From positions 19,614,070 to 19,678,069 of the forward strand of contig NC_088314.1 of assembly GCF_910592395.1 (NCBI RefSeq): a stretch of 64,000 bases of DNA, read 5' to 3'. Below the pieces are notes generated by a model that was given only the letters and a program-made list of their open reading frames with translations, was not told the DNA's origin and made no database searches. The stretch is from Lineus longissimus (taxonomy: Eukaryota > Nemertea > Pilidiophora > Heteronemertea > Lineidae). How positions within the stretch are numbered: position 1 is the first letter of the stretch; each line of letters begins with the position of its first letter. Positions 13,001 to 25,000 of the stretch are shown in pieces. Made by a program: the position numbers and the translations under genes.

Positions 13001-16000
13001 ATGAAATAGAAATGTTCAAACAAATATACAACAACGAATTAAAGAAAGAAAAAAAAGACAAAGAAAAAGCAGGTAGTTTGGGTCAAAAAACTTTGGCATC
13101 TTTGCTGTTTCTCGTTTTAACATCGAAGTAGTGTATCTCTTCATGCGAAGTCTGCCCTCTCGCCATCTCTTTCAGACGGTCCACTAATCATTTTTCATCT
13201 GCTTTTTCATCGCCAATCATTCATGCAACTGTCAATAGGTGTCTTGTACCCCACCTCCTCAAGGGTGCAAAAGCACTTACAATAGCAATAGTGATGATTA
13301 TGAAGACAATACTATGTTCTCGTACAATTCTAGCTTTCTGTTGTTTTTTCCTTTGAATTCAACACTTACACTAAACCTTTCTCTCCAATTTGAACTCAAA
13401 TTTCTCTCTTGTTAGGTCTATGTCATACATGCATAGCATTTCTACATTAAACACTTTATTCTTTCTGATTCAAAATTTAATCTAAAATATCAGTTATTGG
13501 GTGACTCGTCAGACCATCATGATCGAGGTAATGATGTGTCTGACATCACCCGTGACATCACTCAACTCTCGATTTGTTACATGCGGGAAGTTCATTGCTC
13601 AAAGCGCTGTCATCGGGCCTTGAATGAAAGTGGCAACTCCAGTATAAGCCATTGACATTTGCTTTAACTTGTTTAGTTAAAAGTTGACCTACCTACCAAG
13701 CTTCCTGCTTTCAGCAGGCATTCAGTCTTGCCAAATCGTTGATTCTAAGTGCAAGTCAGGCAGGTAATCTGCTTAGAAACGCGTCATTGGTCTGCCAGTG
13801 ACCAATTAGATTCTCTTGTTTTAGCTAGGAACTATTTCCCCGTTTTCAGCTCAGTCCAGGTAACTATGGTATAGATGTAATTTGTCTGCATGTCTTGATG
13901 ATGTGGGGAGACTCCAAAGTCCGCCTGCTCAACTGACAATATTGTAGTTTACAATTTGTTTCTCTTTCACAGATGTTGGATTAGGCGGCAACTGCTTCTT
14001 CAACACAGTAAAAGAGGGCGATAGCGTCATGTTCGCCACAGACGATGAGAATGATCGCCAGCTCTGGGTACAAGCGATTTACCGTGCGACAGGACAGTCG
14101 CATAAACCGATCCCACCTGTTCAGCAGACACCAAATAAGATTAGCAACACTCAGATATCACGGATGCAAGGAGGTAGGCATTCTATCAGTTTACCGAAAA
14201 AATGCGAAATTTTTGCAGGCGTTAAATATTTTCGCGAATTTCGCAAATATTTCGCAATTTTCGTAAGGAATGGTCCTTTACCATCGAAAAGGCTGTACTG
14301 GTTGTCCTACCAAACACTCTGTATTCTACATTGAAAACTGATTCATCAACCAACGCGTTTTATGATACTTCACACAGCACGTTGTGGTCATGACTACTGC
14401 ATCACTTATCTTGTTGTTATCGTTCACTCAGGATCGTCCAATAGCAGCTAGCTGCAGCACGCAGCCTACACAAATGGCGTACCCCTTTAAACCGTCTACT
14501 CTCTATCTGAACTTTCAGTGAATGGACGGGAAGGTAACATTGAGCAGAGAGTGCCTCATGATTTTTTACAATTATCGTTTAACATCTTAAATCTGTATCA
14601 AAGGGCAAGACGCTTAACTACAATTGCCCAGACTGTTTTGCACCATTTAGACATAAATTCTAGACTATGCGTAACTGATATTACTATATTTTTACTCCGG
14701 AATTACAGAAATATCTTTTAGTCGTTGAAGTCCCTGTCCATTTGTTTCAAATTCTATATTATTGAAGTATAACCGAGATATTCATATGAGCAGTTGAGAT
14801 TTGGGGGGGGGGGGAGGGGGCTAGGAGATGTGGTTTGAATTTGTGTTTCGTTGAGTGCTTTGATTCCAAGTGTTTTGGGAAAGTTTGCAGTGATTTGATT
14901 TTCTGTCTTACGTATGATGTCCTTTCATGTATCATTGGAGTGAAGTGGTTTGAGTTACAGTCATGGGTTCAAATCCATTTCGAGCCACTTTGTTCTTTTC
15001 ATGTTAACCTTTGAGGGTTAAATACATATCATTTGTTTGGTAAAACTGCTCCTTAGAGGCCCCCGAAGGGCTGCTCGTCAATGGAGGACTTTGAGATGGT
15101 TTGACTTGGAAAGCACTACATATCTGTGAATTTTAACTTTAACAAGACCAAGATGACACTGTATCTTTGAACAACTTCAGCGCCGAACCACGTAGATCTA
15201 CGTGGCCCAAATCCCCACTCCCCTTTGAGCTCGTTATCGGAGTCTCATGGACTTCATGAAAGAACTACGCCGTCGCCATCTTCAGGGCAAGGTAGGAACT
15301 GAAAAGACCTGCAAAGACAAGAAAGGTCTTTTCAGTTCCTACCTTACCCTGAAGATGGCGATGGCGTAGTTCTTTCGTGAAGTCATTTAAAGTTCTGAAC
15401 TACGCCATCGCCATCTTCAGGGCACGGTTGGAACTGAAAAGACCTTGGTCTTCGCAAAGTTTTTTCAGTTCTTGCCTTGCCCTGAAGATGGCGATTGCGT
15501 AGTTCTTTCATGAAGTCGATGAGACTCCGATAACCAGCTCAATGAGGGGGGATTTAGGCCACTCAGATATACGTGGTTCGGCGCTGAAGGTGTTAATCAC
15601 GAATCTATCTTTTTTACCAGTTTAGCAAACTTTTGTCTCCTTCTAGACATCACTGTATTAAAATCTAAAATTAGAAATGTATATCTTCCAGTTATGTCTT
15701 ACATTTTGTTTATTTTCATAGTCTTGACTCATTTCTCCGTATAAATCTCAATCTCTATCAAACATATAAATAACTTTGCTTGGCCACATGTCTGCTTTTT
15801 AGAAAGTTCACATATACATAAATCTTGTTAGGCTCCTAGTTTAAAAGTACGTTATATGTGGTTGTATGAAATGCTCAATTTTAATTAACAATTTGCTAAT
15901 CAGCTGTTGTGACAATCGGAACATCAACCCTTTCGCTGCAGGCCGATTGACCTGTGATTTGGGGAAAAACAATAAAGTAGCTTGAACGGCCTACTACCTG

Positions 16001-19000
16001 TTGATTGAGGAACCTGTGATTTTGGGAAATTACAATGAAATAGCTTGTTCAGCCTACCACCGGTTGATTGAGGATCCTTCCTTGACTGTTAACCTCTAGA
16101 AAGCGAAATCTCATTCAGATAGTAATAATATTTCTCTTTGATTTCGATCCCTGTAGGTAAAAGAGGAAATGTCCATCCTAGCTTTTCTCGCGTGTGTTAT
16201 CTTCATTGGCCTGACACCCAGGGTCTTTGCCACGTACGTTGGGTACGTCTAATGTACCTTCAAAGAAGCTGAGCAAAAGTATTTTGTTTGTATTATGGAC
16301 CTAGAAATAATTTTTTTTCAAAAAATTTTTTTTTTAATTTTTGAATTTATTAAGTAGAGTAGAGTAGTGTAGAGTAGAGAACAAGAGTTGTTTTTTTGGA
16401 AAAAATAATTTTGAAAAAAAAATTAAAATTTATAAAGTAAAGTATTTTTGAAGAAAAAAACTTAACAAGTTAAGTATTTTTGGAGAGAAAAAATCATTTG
16501 GAAGAAATAAGATTTTTGTTGAAAAAAAGAAATTGAAGAGAAGTTTTTTTTGTTTGAAGAAAAAAACTTTCGTTGAAAAAACATTTAAGTATTTTTGGAG
16601 AGAAAAAATCATTTTGAATAAAAAAGATTTTTGTTGAAAAAAAAAAATTTGAAGAGAAATTTTTTTGGGAAAAAAGTGATTTTTTTCCCTTTCAAACATA
16701 CCCTACGAAACAAATCATGGCAGAAACCCTGACCCCACGTGTTCTTTACCACTTTGTTTGTACATGCACCAGTGTGGCACAATAATAAAAAGTTCTCTTT
16801 TTGACCTTAGCGTGTTTTCCAGATGCTGATAGAGCAAGAAAGCATGGCTTAGACGAGTATGTGCAGGCTAACCCCTGTAGGTTTGATCATGCCGGTTTAT
16901 TCAGACTTCTTCAGACCTTGACCTTAGATTACCGACTCAACGATGCGTATACCTGTTTGGTGAGTACTCGAAGCCGTGCGGGGTAAGTCGGGTTATGTGT
17001 ACGTTGAGGAGACTGTGCAAGACGACGTCCGCAATATTGCACCTTCTAAAGCACCTTAATTAACCCTTCACAGCCTGAAAAAACTTTTGCATGAAACAAT
17101 CCTATAAATGAGAATTTCCTGTATCATCCAACTTGGTTCCCTACTTAAACTTTTCCATCATTTTAAGTGAGATGTTTCTGTTTATTTTTACAACACATCT
17201 GATTGTTGTTGTGGTTGTTGTTGTATATCTAGTTATCGCCCTTCTTGAACAGTTGCTGTTTTCAATCATGAGCAGTTGTCCTTTAACTTTGGTCTTGTCT
17301 GCTGCCTTCCTCCCCTCCCCTCCCCTCCCAATCCTCCCCTCTACCCACTCCTCCTCCCCTCCCTCCTCCTCAACATAAAAATGTCTGGCCACCAGTGGAT
17401 AACATCCGTGCAGACAGAGCATGTTGTGGAAGGAACCTTCCAGCCTCAATCCTGTAGCGCACAACTCGACTGCTGCATCATAATTGTCACATCATGACGC
17501 ATTTTAACACCATAATTTAGTGTTTAAATCGTAAATGGCTCGGTGATATCATTTGGAATATTGACAATCAACATGGCAACAGCTCAATGCCTTTTGAGGT
17601 TTTGACATCACTTGAAGAACCGGTGTACCTCTCAGGCCCCATACTTTCCCTAAAATCCCGTGAAATATGTTCTCACCTTCCTGCAGTCTGGCCTGTCTTC
17701 CCCTCAGCAACGAGAACAGTGTAGAGTCCAACCAATTTAGAATCCTGCAGTCATTTTGCTCATTTGCCTTATTTCTGTTGCAGGGTTGGTTCAGTCCAGG
17801 TCAGGTCTTCTGCCTGGATGAGTATTGTGCTCGTTACGGTGTGCGTGGCTGTTTCCGCCATCTTTGTTACCTGAACGACCTCCTCGAGAGAGCGGAGAAC
17901 GGCATCATGGTCGACCCCACCCTCATTCATTACAGCTTTGCATTCTGTGCTTCTCACGTTCATGGAAACAGGCCTGATGGTATTGGGACTGTGACTCACG
18001 AGGAAAGAGAGAAATTTGACGAAATCAAGGAGCGATTACGCATCCTTCTCGAGAACCAGATCACACATTTTAGGTAACTTTCATTTCAAGCTGCTTCAGT
18101 CGAATGATGGAGAGGGACAGCATAGTCTAGTGGTTAAGTTGCCTGTAAACGAATGATGTTAATCTGACCTAAGAAGATGGGCAAAGTGGCGTGCGAAAAT
18201 GCTCATCCTGCCTTGGAGCTGGGACACTCTTCTGATAAGAACTCAAGTGCTGAGCGAAGGCCGCTGAAGAAGAAGAGGAAGAAGAAGAAAAATGACCGCA
18301 CTGCCTTGACTTCAGGGAGTCGTTCTGTGGCAAGTTTCAAGACTGGGCTGAGGACACTGCTCTTTTAAGAGTACTTCTTGTGAAAGTGCTTGTGAGCAGG
18401 ACACTTGGAATGAGCGCTTTACAAGCACTAAATACTTTACTTTAACAGAAGCTTGGTTCTTGGTTCCTTTAATGGTTCTTTCCACTTACAGGTACTGTTT
18501 TCCATTCGGACGACCAGAGGGCGCACTCAAAGCTACTCTATCACTCTTGGAAAGGGTAAGAATCTCGCTCCTTATGTGTCCCCGTCCAAACTAATCTCGG
18601 TGATTGTACATTTTGGTGATGTTGGGATATCTAAGTCGGACCCTTGATGTTGGTCTCTAGACTTGGCTCAATGTTGTATCATGTCATGGCGGGAGTCCTT
18701 TCCAAATCAAGTTGAGAGTGGGTCGTCATATATTCCATACAGATTAATGTGTGCAAGTGTGCACCAATGTAACCTGCTCTCTGCTTGATTTGTGATTTAA
18801 AACTAGTTGATTCGTCAGGTGCATCCAATGTTCTGTGGTCTAAATGTGTTAACCCTGAAGGAATGATTATGGTGAGATAGACTCTGAAAACTTTTACAGT
18901 CCCAACAGTTCCATCCTTCAAGATCATGAAATGACACCAGAATCGATGTCTAAATGATATCACTTCATGTGTGATATTTGGCAGAAGTAGCCTGCACTCG

Positions 19001-22000
19001 AACGATTTGCCCTTGTTTTGAAAAGTAGGAGTACTTGCACTAGAATGACTTTGCTATGCCATGTTCCTTACGACCACTAGCTGTTGAATTTTCACGCCTT
19101 CCTTTTTTTAAAGGCACTGAGTTATCAAGTAAGGTTTGATTCATTGAGAGGTCATGCAGTTCTGCTGAATAAAACATGCTATGCGTAACCCCTGCCTTGA
19201 CATCGGGAGGCAGAACTTGTTCCTTTGCGCCTTTAGACCATTTGAGTCTCATTGTACCCTGTTCATCACCTATCCGCAGAATTGCCACCCAGGACTGAGG
19301 GAATAGCACTCAGATTTAAGGGAGAACAGCAGTCAGGTTTGAGGGGAAACGGCCTTCAGATTTAAGAAGGGAATGATGGCATTCAGATTATAGGGAGAAT
19401 AGCATTCAGATTTGAATGGGATTGGTCAGATTTAAGAGCATTCAGATTTGAGGGGGAATAGCATTCAGATATGAGAAGGGATAGCATTGATATTTGAGTG
19501 GAAAATAGCAGTTAAATCAGCAATCGAAAAGTCTATTGAATATTGGATGACAGATGCTATCAATCAGGTTCTTTTTCTTCCGCCTCTGACAGAACTCAAT
19601 TCAAGTAGCATGCATCCTTACGTATATTGATGTCGTGAAGACAGTTGTGGTCTAGCTGTTAGAGACATCTGCTGTTGACCTTGACTGCTGCCACGGGACT
19701 CTTTCTAGGGTCTTCACTCCTAATTGGTGAAATGTTCAGCCCCTTGGTTATTTTACTTCAAGATCTACCGAGCTGATTTCATTCATGGTTTGTGTTGGTT
19801 ATTGTATATGAACATAAACTTGAGCTGGGAGCCCACAGAGTTACGAGTGCACGATGACCCATACATCTTCGGAATCTTATACTAGAAAAGTTTTGAAAAC
19901 GAGGGTGCCTATGGTCAACCCTTAATTTAAGATTTCGAAGACCTCTGCTACATGATCTGGCAGACATTCCACTCAGTGTGCTCCCAGATGTGTAGCCACA
20001 AATGCTTATGGAATAGCCAACGCCCATAGAATGAAATCTAGCACAACTCTTTGCATGTTGACAGATTACAGCTAGCTGGTGGTGTCACTGTTGTGTCCCT
20101 GATGTGTTTCAAATCAGTCATGTTTCATAATGAAGAACTTTACAATGCTTTGGCATGAATTCAGAAATTTTTGGAAAATTGTCAAAACTCAGAAATGGTT
20201 TTTCATGTTAGACAAACCTTTAGAAGGAGGGCCAATAGTCAAAGTGGTCAGGCTGTACCTGAGCATATATTGGAGCCCTCCTCTAATAGCCTCAGGCACA
20301 CTTTTACAAATTCTTAACCCCTTCAGCGCTGAACCACGTAGATCTACGTGGCCCAAATCCCCCCTCTGAGCTGGTTATCGGAGTCTCATGGACTTCATGA
20401 AAGAACTACGCCATCGCCACCTTCCGGGCAAGGTAGGAACTGACAAGACCAAACGGTCTCTCCAGTTCCAACCGTGCCCTGAACTACGCCATCGCCATCT
20501 TCAGGGGAAGGTAAGAACTGAAATGACCTTTCTTGTCTTGTCTTGTCTTTTCAATTCCTGCCTTGCCCTGAAGATGGCGATGGCGTAGTTCTTTCATGAA
20601 GTCCATGAGACTCGGATAACCAGCTCAAAGGGGAGGGGGGATTCTACGTGGTTCGGCGATGAAGGTGTTAAGATTCAACTGATAAAACAAAATTATACAC
20701 AAGTCGCTGAAATGAGGTCAAAATTAAAACAGGGCTTGGCTCATAATTAGGCAAAAGTTAGCCACTCAAACACAAGAGGCACTTGTCTGAAAAGTGGAAA
20801 ATTGAGCACAATTTTGAGAATTTTATGCCAAAACATTGTAAATGAGTTGTCTCTCCCCTTGCTTAATCCTGAGCACAAGACATTTCTCATCTTCCAGCAC
20901 TGCCAGAGGCGCACTTCAGTTGAAATGTTTGTAGAATTTCTACCAATTTCCTCCTTCCTGCCCCTCCCATGAAAATCTTTTTGCCCAGTCTCAGAAATTT
21001 TTGCAATCTATAACAAGCATTGTGCACCTTGGGGATGGCAATTGATGAAGTGAACTGGCAATAAAAAGTAAACATTCAAAGCGAATCAATGCCCTATAAA
21101 ACATAGATCACATAGTATATGATGGAAAACTTTACATCCAATGACCTGTGTAAGTAGTATGTGGGTGATCTAGAAACAAAGACCTTGTAAGTAGTAAGTT
21201 GGTCACTTTGGGAACATTGACCTACTGACCTAATTCTGCATATATGGCTCAGACATGCAAGTAGTATGTTGGGTACTCTAGGAGCATTGACCTTGTAACC
21301 AGAGAGCCACCTACTGGACACTAGATGAACTATTGTGTCTGTACATTGCCTGTGTATGATGTGCACATGCATGATAGTTCCTCGCCTGTTCAAACAGTGG
21401 CTCCCCTGGTATTTCAGTACATTTTTTTCATAAAATATAATGACAATGCAAAACTTTCAGCACAAACAGTTCACTCAAAGTGTGTGCCAAGGCCAGTTAC
21501 GAAACATCAATTTCAAAGACTTTATTCATGAAATTTCTGAGAATTGGAAGGGTTTTGGCAATCCCCCTGCTGTATTTTGTGGCGATATTTTCACCTAACT
21601 TGCTCGTCTTGCAGTGGTTTGAGGTCAAGGCGGCAGAGGACAAGGTAGTGTAGATGTCAACGCACAAACATGATGTTCTTATACGTTCAAATAGCTACCA
21701 GGGGACAACAAAGCCTAAAAATCCTTGTTATAATAATGATAGAATTTCTACTTCTCAAAACTGCCAAATTTTCATTGGTACATCTTTGCAAATAACCTGA
21801 ATTCTTAAAAACATAAAGATGTTTTACACAAAAAAAAACATACAAAATTTTGTAATCTGCTAATTGCACCAAACAAATCAAATTTTATCATTTATGGCCC
21901 TGGTAGCTAGGCATTTTCCTCTTTTAAAAAGTATTTCAAGTATTACAATTTTTCGTCTTGATGTGGTGTGCTCCAAATTATCAAGCGTGATTCATAGCAT

Positions 22001-25000
22001 TTGTTTAGTAACTGTTTTTTAACTCTTTTTGCACCAGATTGTGATGCAGAAACATTAACTTCAAGGGAACCCTCAGAGTTGTAATTTTTATTTTGATTGA
22101 CTGATAAATTTATTTCAACTTGGTAAAATGTATGCGGCTCTGAATTTTTATCTTGTTTCCCCCTCCTCATTGGTTCAAATCATGCCTATCCTCAAGGAGG
22201 GGAATGCAGGATACAGATTGACAGTTGCATTAGTTTTAGTTGGACATGGACATAGAAATGCTAGTACATGTTTCTTGTTTGTAGACAATTCTCTCTAAGA
22301 AAATATGGTGTAAATGATGCCAGTGCTTTAAAGGACAAGTTGTATGAATGAATGTGCCCATCATAAAATCCAGTAGAGCCATCTACAAAACAAAAAAACA
22401 ATCATGCCAGCATGGTAAGTGGCCCGGTCAGACATGTGTATGATGTACAGGCATGTCTGGTTCACCTTCTGTTTCATAGGTGGCTCTCCTTGTATTTTAA
22501 GGTGAGTACACATTTGTACATCTGGTCCTTTAACTGGCTTCAAAAATGTCACTCCTTTTTTAGTCTTTTGTATTCTATCAAACATTTATGAAAAACTGGT
22601 GTCCTTCATTTGAACAAAAAATGCAAAACGTGCATACTTTATAAAATTGAATTTAAGCGTGTCCCTCGATTATTTTTTCAATGCTTTGCATGCCCTGTGA
22701 TCGTTTCACGAGGGTCAAAATCACTTCACAGCTTTAAGTTCAACTGCACTCAGCCTTATTTTAATCTGAAGGTGTACTGGTTGCTATCAGTCTGAAGATA
22801 AATTAAATAATTGCAAGAATTTTGTCACACACTTTTGGTGCTAGTAGTATTTTTGACGCCAAAACACTCGTCATCACCAAAATTATGGTACTCTTTGGGT
22901 GTAAATCATGTCTAAGAATGGATTAACTTTTTTGGCTAAAATCTTTTTCCCAAACTTCATGACTTTATTTTTTGAAAGACTAGATTATTTGGTGTTACTG
23001 TAGATTTCTATCTTTCAACTTGCATTTGGGGATTTTTCTAGATATGTTTTTTGACTGGCACTTATTGACTGTTCACCATGTGTTCTGTTGAATTTTCCAG
23101 TTCTTTTCGATCTTGTCTGACGAAATGTGGCTTGCTTTCTATGTTCATGTTCACCTAATTTTAACATTCATCTGATCTCAACATGCCCGAAAAATGGGTA
23201 ATTTGCTCAAATTCATCTGGTCTCAACCTGCCCACCAAACCGGTACTTTGCTCATTTAAACAAACATCTTGAGAACTGATTGTGTTCTGTACCCAAACAT
23301 GTGTTGAGGTATGACACTATGGGATAATGATTGGCGATGTAAATTTCAAACTGCTATATTTCAAAAGTGACAAAATTAAGTGTTGATTTGCTATTTTGAC
23401 GAAACTTCAATGAATTGAGTAGAATCTGAAAATCGTTCATATAATAGTGGTTTTGTTAGTCAAGATTAATGCATCTTTCAGCCAAAGTAGTAAACACCAG
23501 CCGACATAATTTTATATCTCTACGTTTTCAATGGGATTCGAGAAGTTAGCGAGGGTGGTCATATCAGTGGGACCTAGGTAACCCTTCTAAAGGCTATCTG
23601 GTGAAGTTTGAAGCACATCACTCATGGCGATTCAAGTTAATGGAACAACCCTGATTTGATAGTTTAGTTTTACTGTTACGTCAAGACCAAAATGCTGATA
23701 AGATAAAACTGCTTTAAGAGGATAAGCATGTTACAACCGATTATGTGACATTACAATCACTGCATGTGTAGTCCTTTAATAAATGACCAAAGTGCAGTCA
23801 CTGAGAAGTCCTTTAAGTCAGGACCAAGGTGCAATAACCGTATAGTCCTTTAACTCAGGGTTGGTCCTTGGCCAGATTTCATGAGTAGAACTGTATCAAT
23901 CTGAATACTTTGTATTAACCTGTATTTCGAATCTATACCTTTTGTATTTTGCGACTCCCCAATCTATGGTGACAATAGCAATTCCTTTTTAATCTCTTTT
24001 ATAATGATCCTAAGTAGCTCTTTGAAATTAGTTCCTTCAAAATCTGTTATCAAAAATTCCTCTATCTATTCAAAGATAAATCTAACAAATTTGCCTGTCA
24101 TGTTCATCTCGAGCAAAGCAAGACTCATTAAAAAAGCCAGGACAATTTAGCAATCTGTTTTGAGTACTGGAACCGTGGTCCACTGGACTGAGCAGTGTTT
24201 GAATCTTGCTGCCTCAAAGAACGGAAAAAAATAAGGAGATGTAAAGAAAGTTTTCATGGGTCGCTTTGAGTAAGTTACTTTTGATCTGACCAATTCCTGT
24301 GCGTGTGACAAAAGGTCGCTTTCATGACGTAATGGGGGACTGACATCAGAAAATGCATCATGGCCACATTGGGTATCCGACACCAGAAGTAACAATTGAC
24401 ATGGCTTTGTTGCATTTTTTTAATGGTATCCGATCATATTGTTTTTTTCCTCATGATAGTCAGTTTTCACATGCCAGGTATTTCAAGGAAAGGGAGAGTA
24501 GTTACTAATGAAAAACCGTAATGAAACGAAATGAAATGAGAGCATTGGTTTGGAGACTGTACCGCCGTTGGTAGTTCTGAAAGGCCTTACTTTCCATTTC
24601 AATGTGTCTTAATTCATTCAAGTTTACCTTTCATGAGTTGTATTTTGTTTCATTTCGATCGTTTCATTTTGGGTTTCTTTAGTAACCGAACAGTATAGCC
24701 TTGATGATATGTTTTCGTAAATGGTAATAATTTCCTCCCCATCTTGCAGGTTCTAATGAAAGACATCGTAACGCCAGTCCCACCAGAGGAGGTACGACAT
24801 GTGATCAAGAAGTGTCTCGAGAACGCTGCCCTCGTTAACTACACTAGAATATCTGAATATGCAAAAATAGAAGGTGAGATATCGATATGGGCATCGAAAT
24901 GTTGTATGTAACTGGATCATGATGTCTGTTTTAAATACAGTAGAACCATTCTATGAAGGACACCCTCAGGACTGACAAGTGCTGTCCTTGATAGAGAGGT

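Larger units (their letters stand above)
18556..24749 (+). other. 6.2-kb CADPS intron
   Basis: Contains a degenerate 'gcattcagattt' array (19310-19510), the second TTAA foldback (20318-20667), a decayed tandem array (21130-21300), a candidate 30-nt microexon (21615-21644), and short direct duplications near 23160-23260 and 23770-23870. A tRNA A-box-like 'gtggtctagctgttagag' occurs near 19650. No other exon is supported. Confidence 0.6.

Noticed and set aside
16142-16180. Possible microexon after 'gatccctgtag' in the CADPS intron
   Set aside because: The only nearby GT gives 14 nt, which does not keep the frame.
16430-16699. 89-residue Phe/Lys-rich minus-strand ORF
   Set aside because: Homopolymer A/T composition of a low-complexity block.
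17133-17464. ORFs of 81 and 107 residues on opposite strands
   Set aside because: They lie across a CT-rich microsatellite-like stretch in a CADPS intron and have no recognisable domain.
18177-18368. Lys-rich 63-residue ORF
   Set aside because: It lies inside a tRNA-derived SINE-like element and comes from a purine run.
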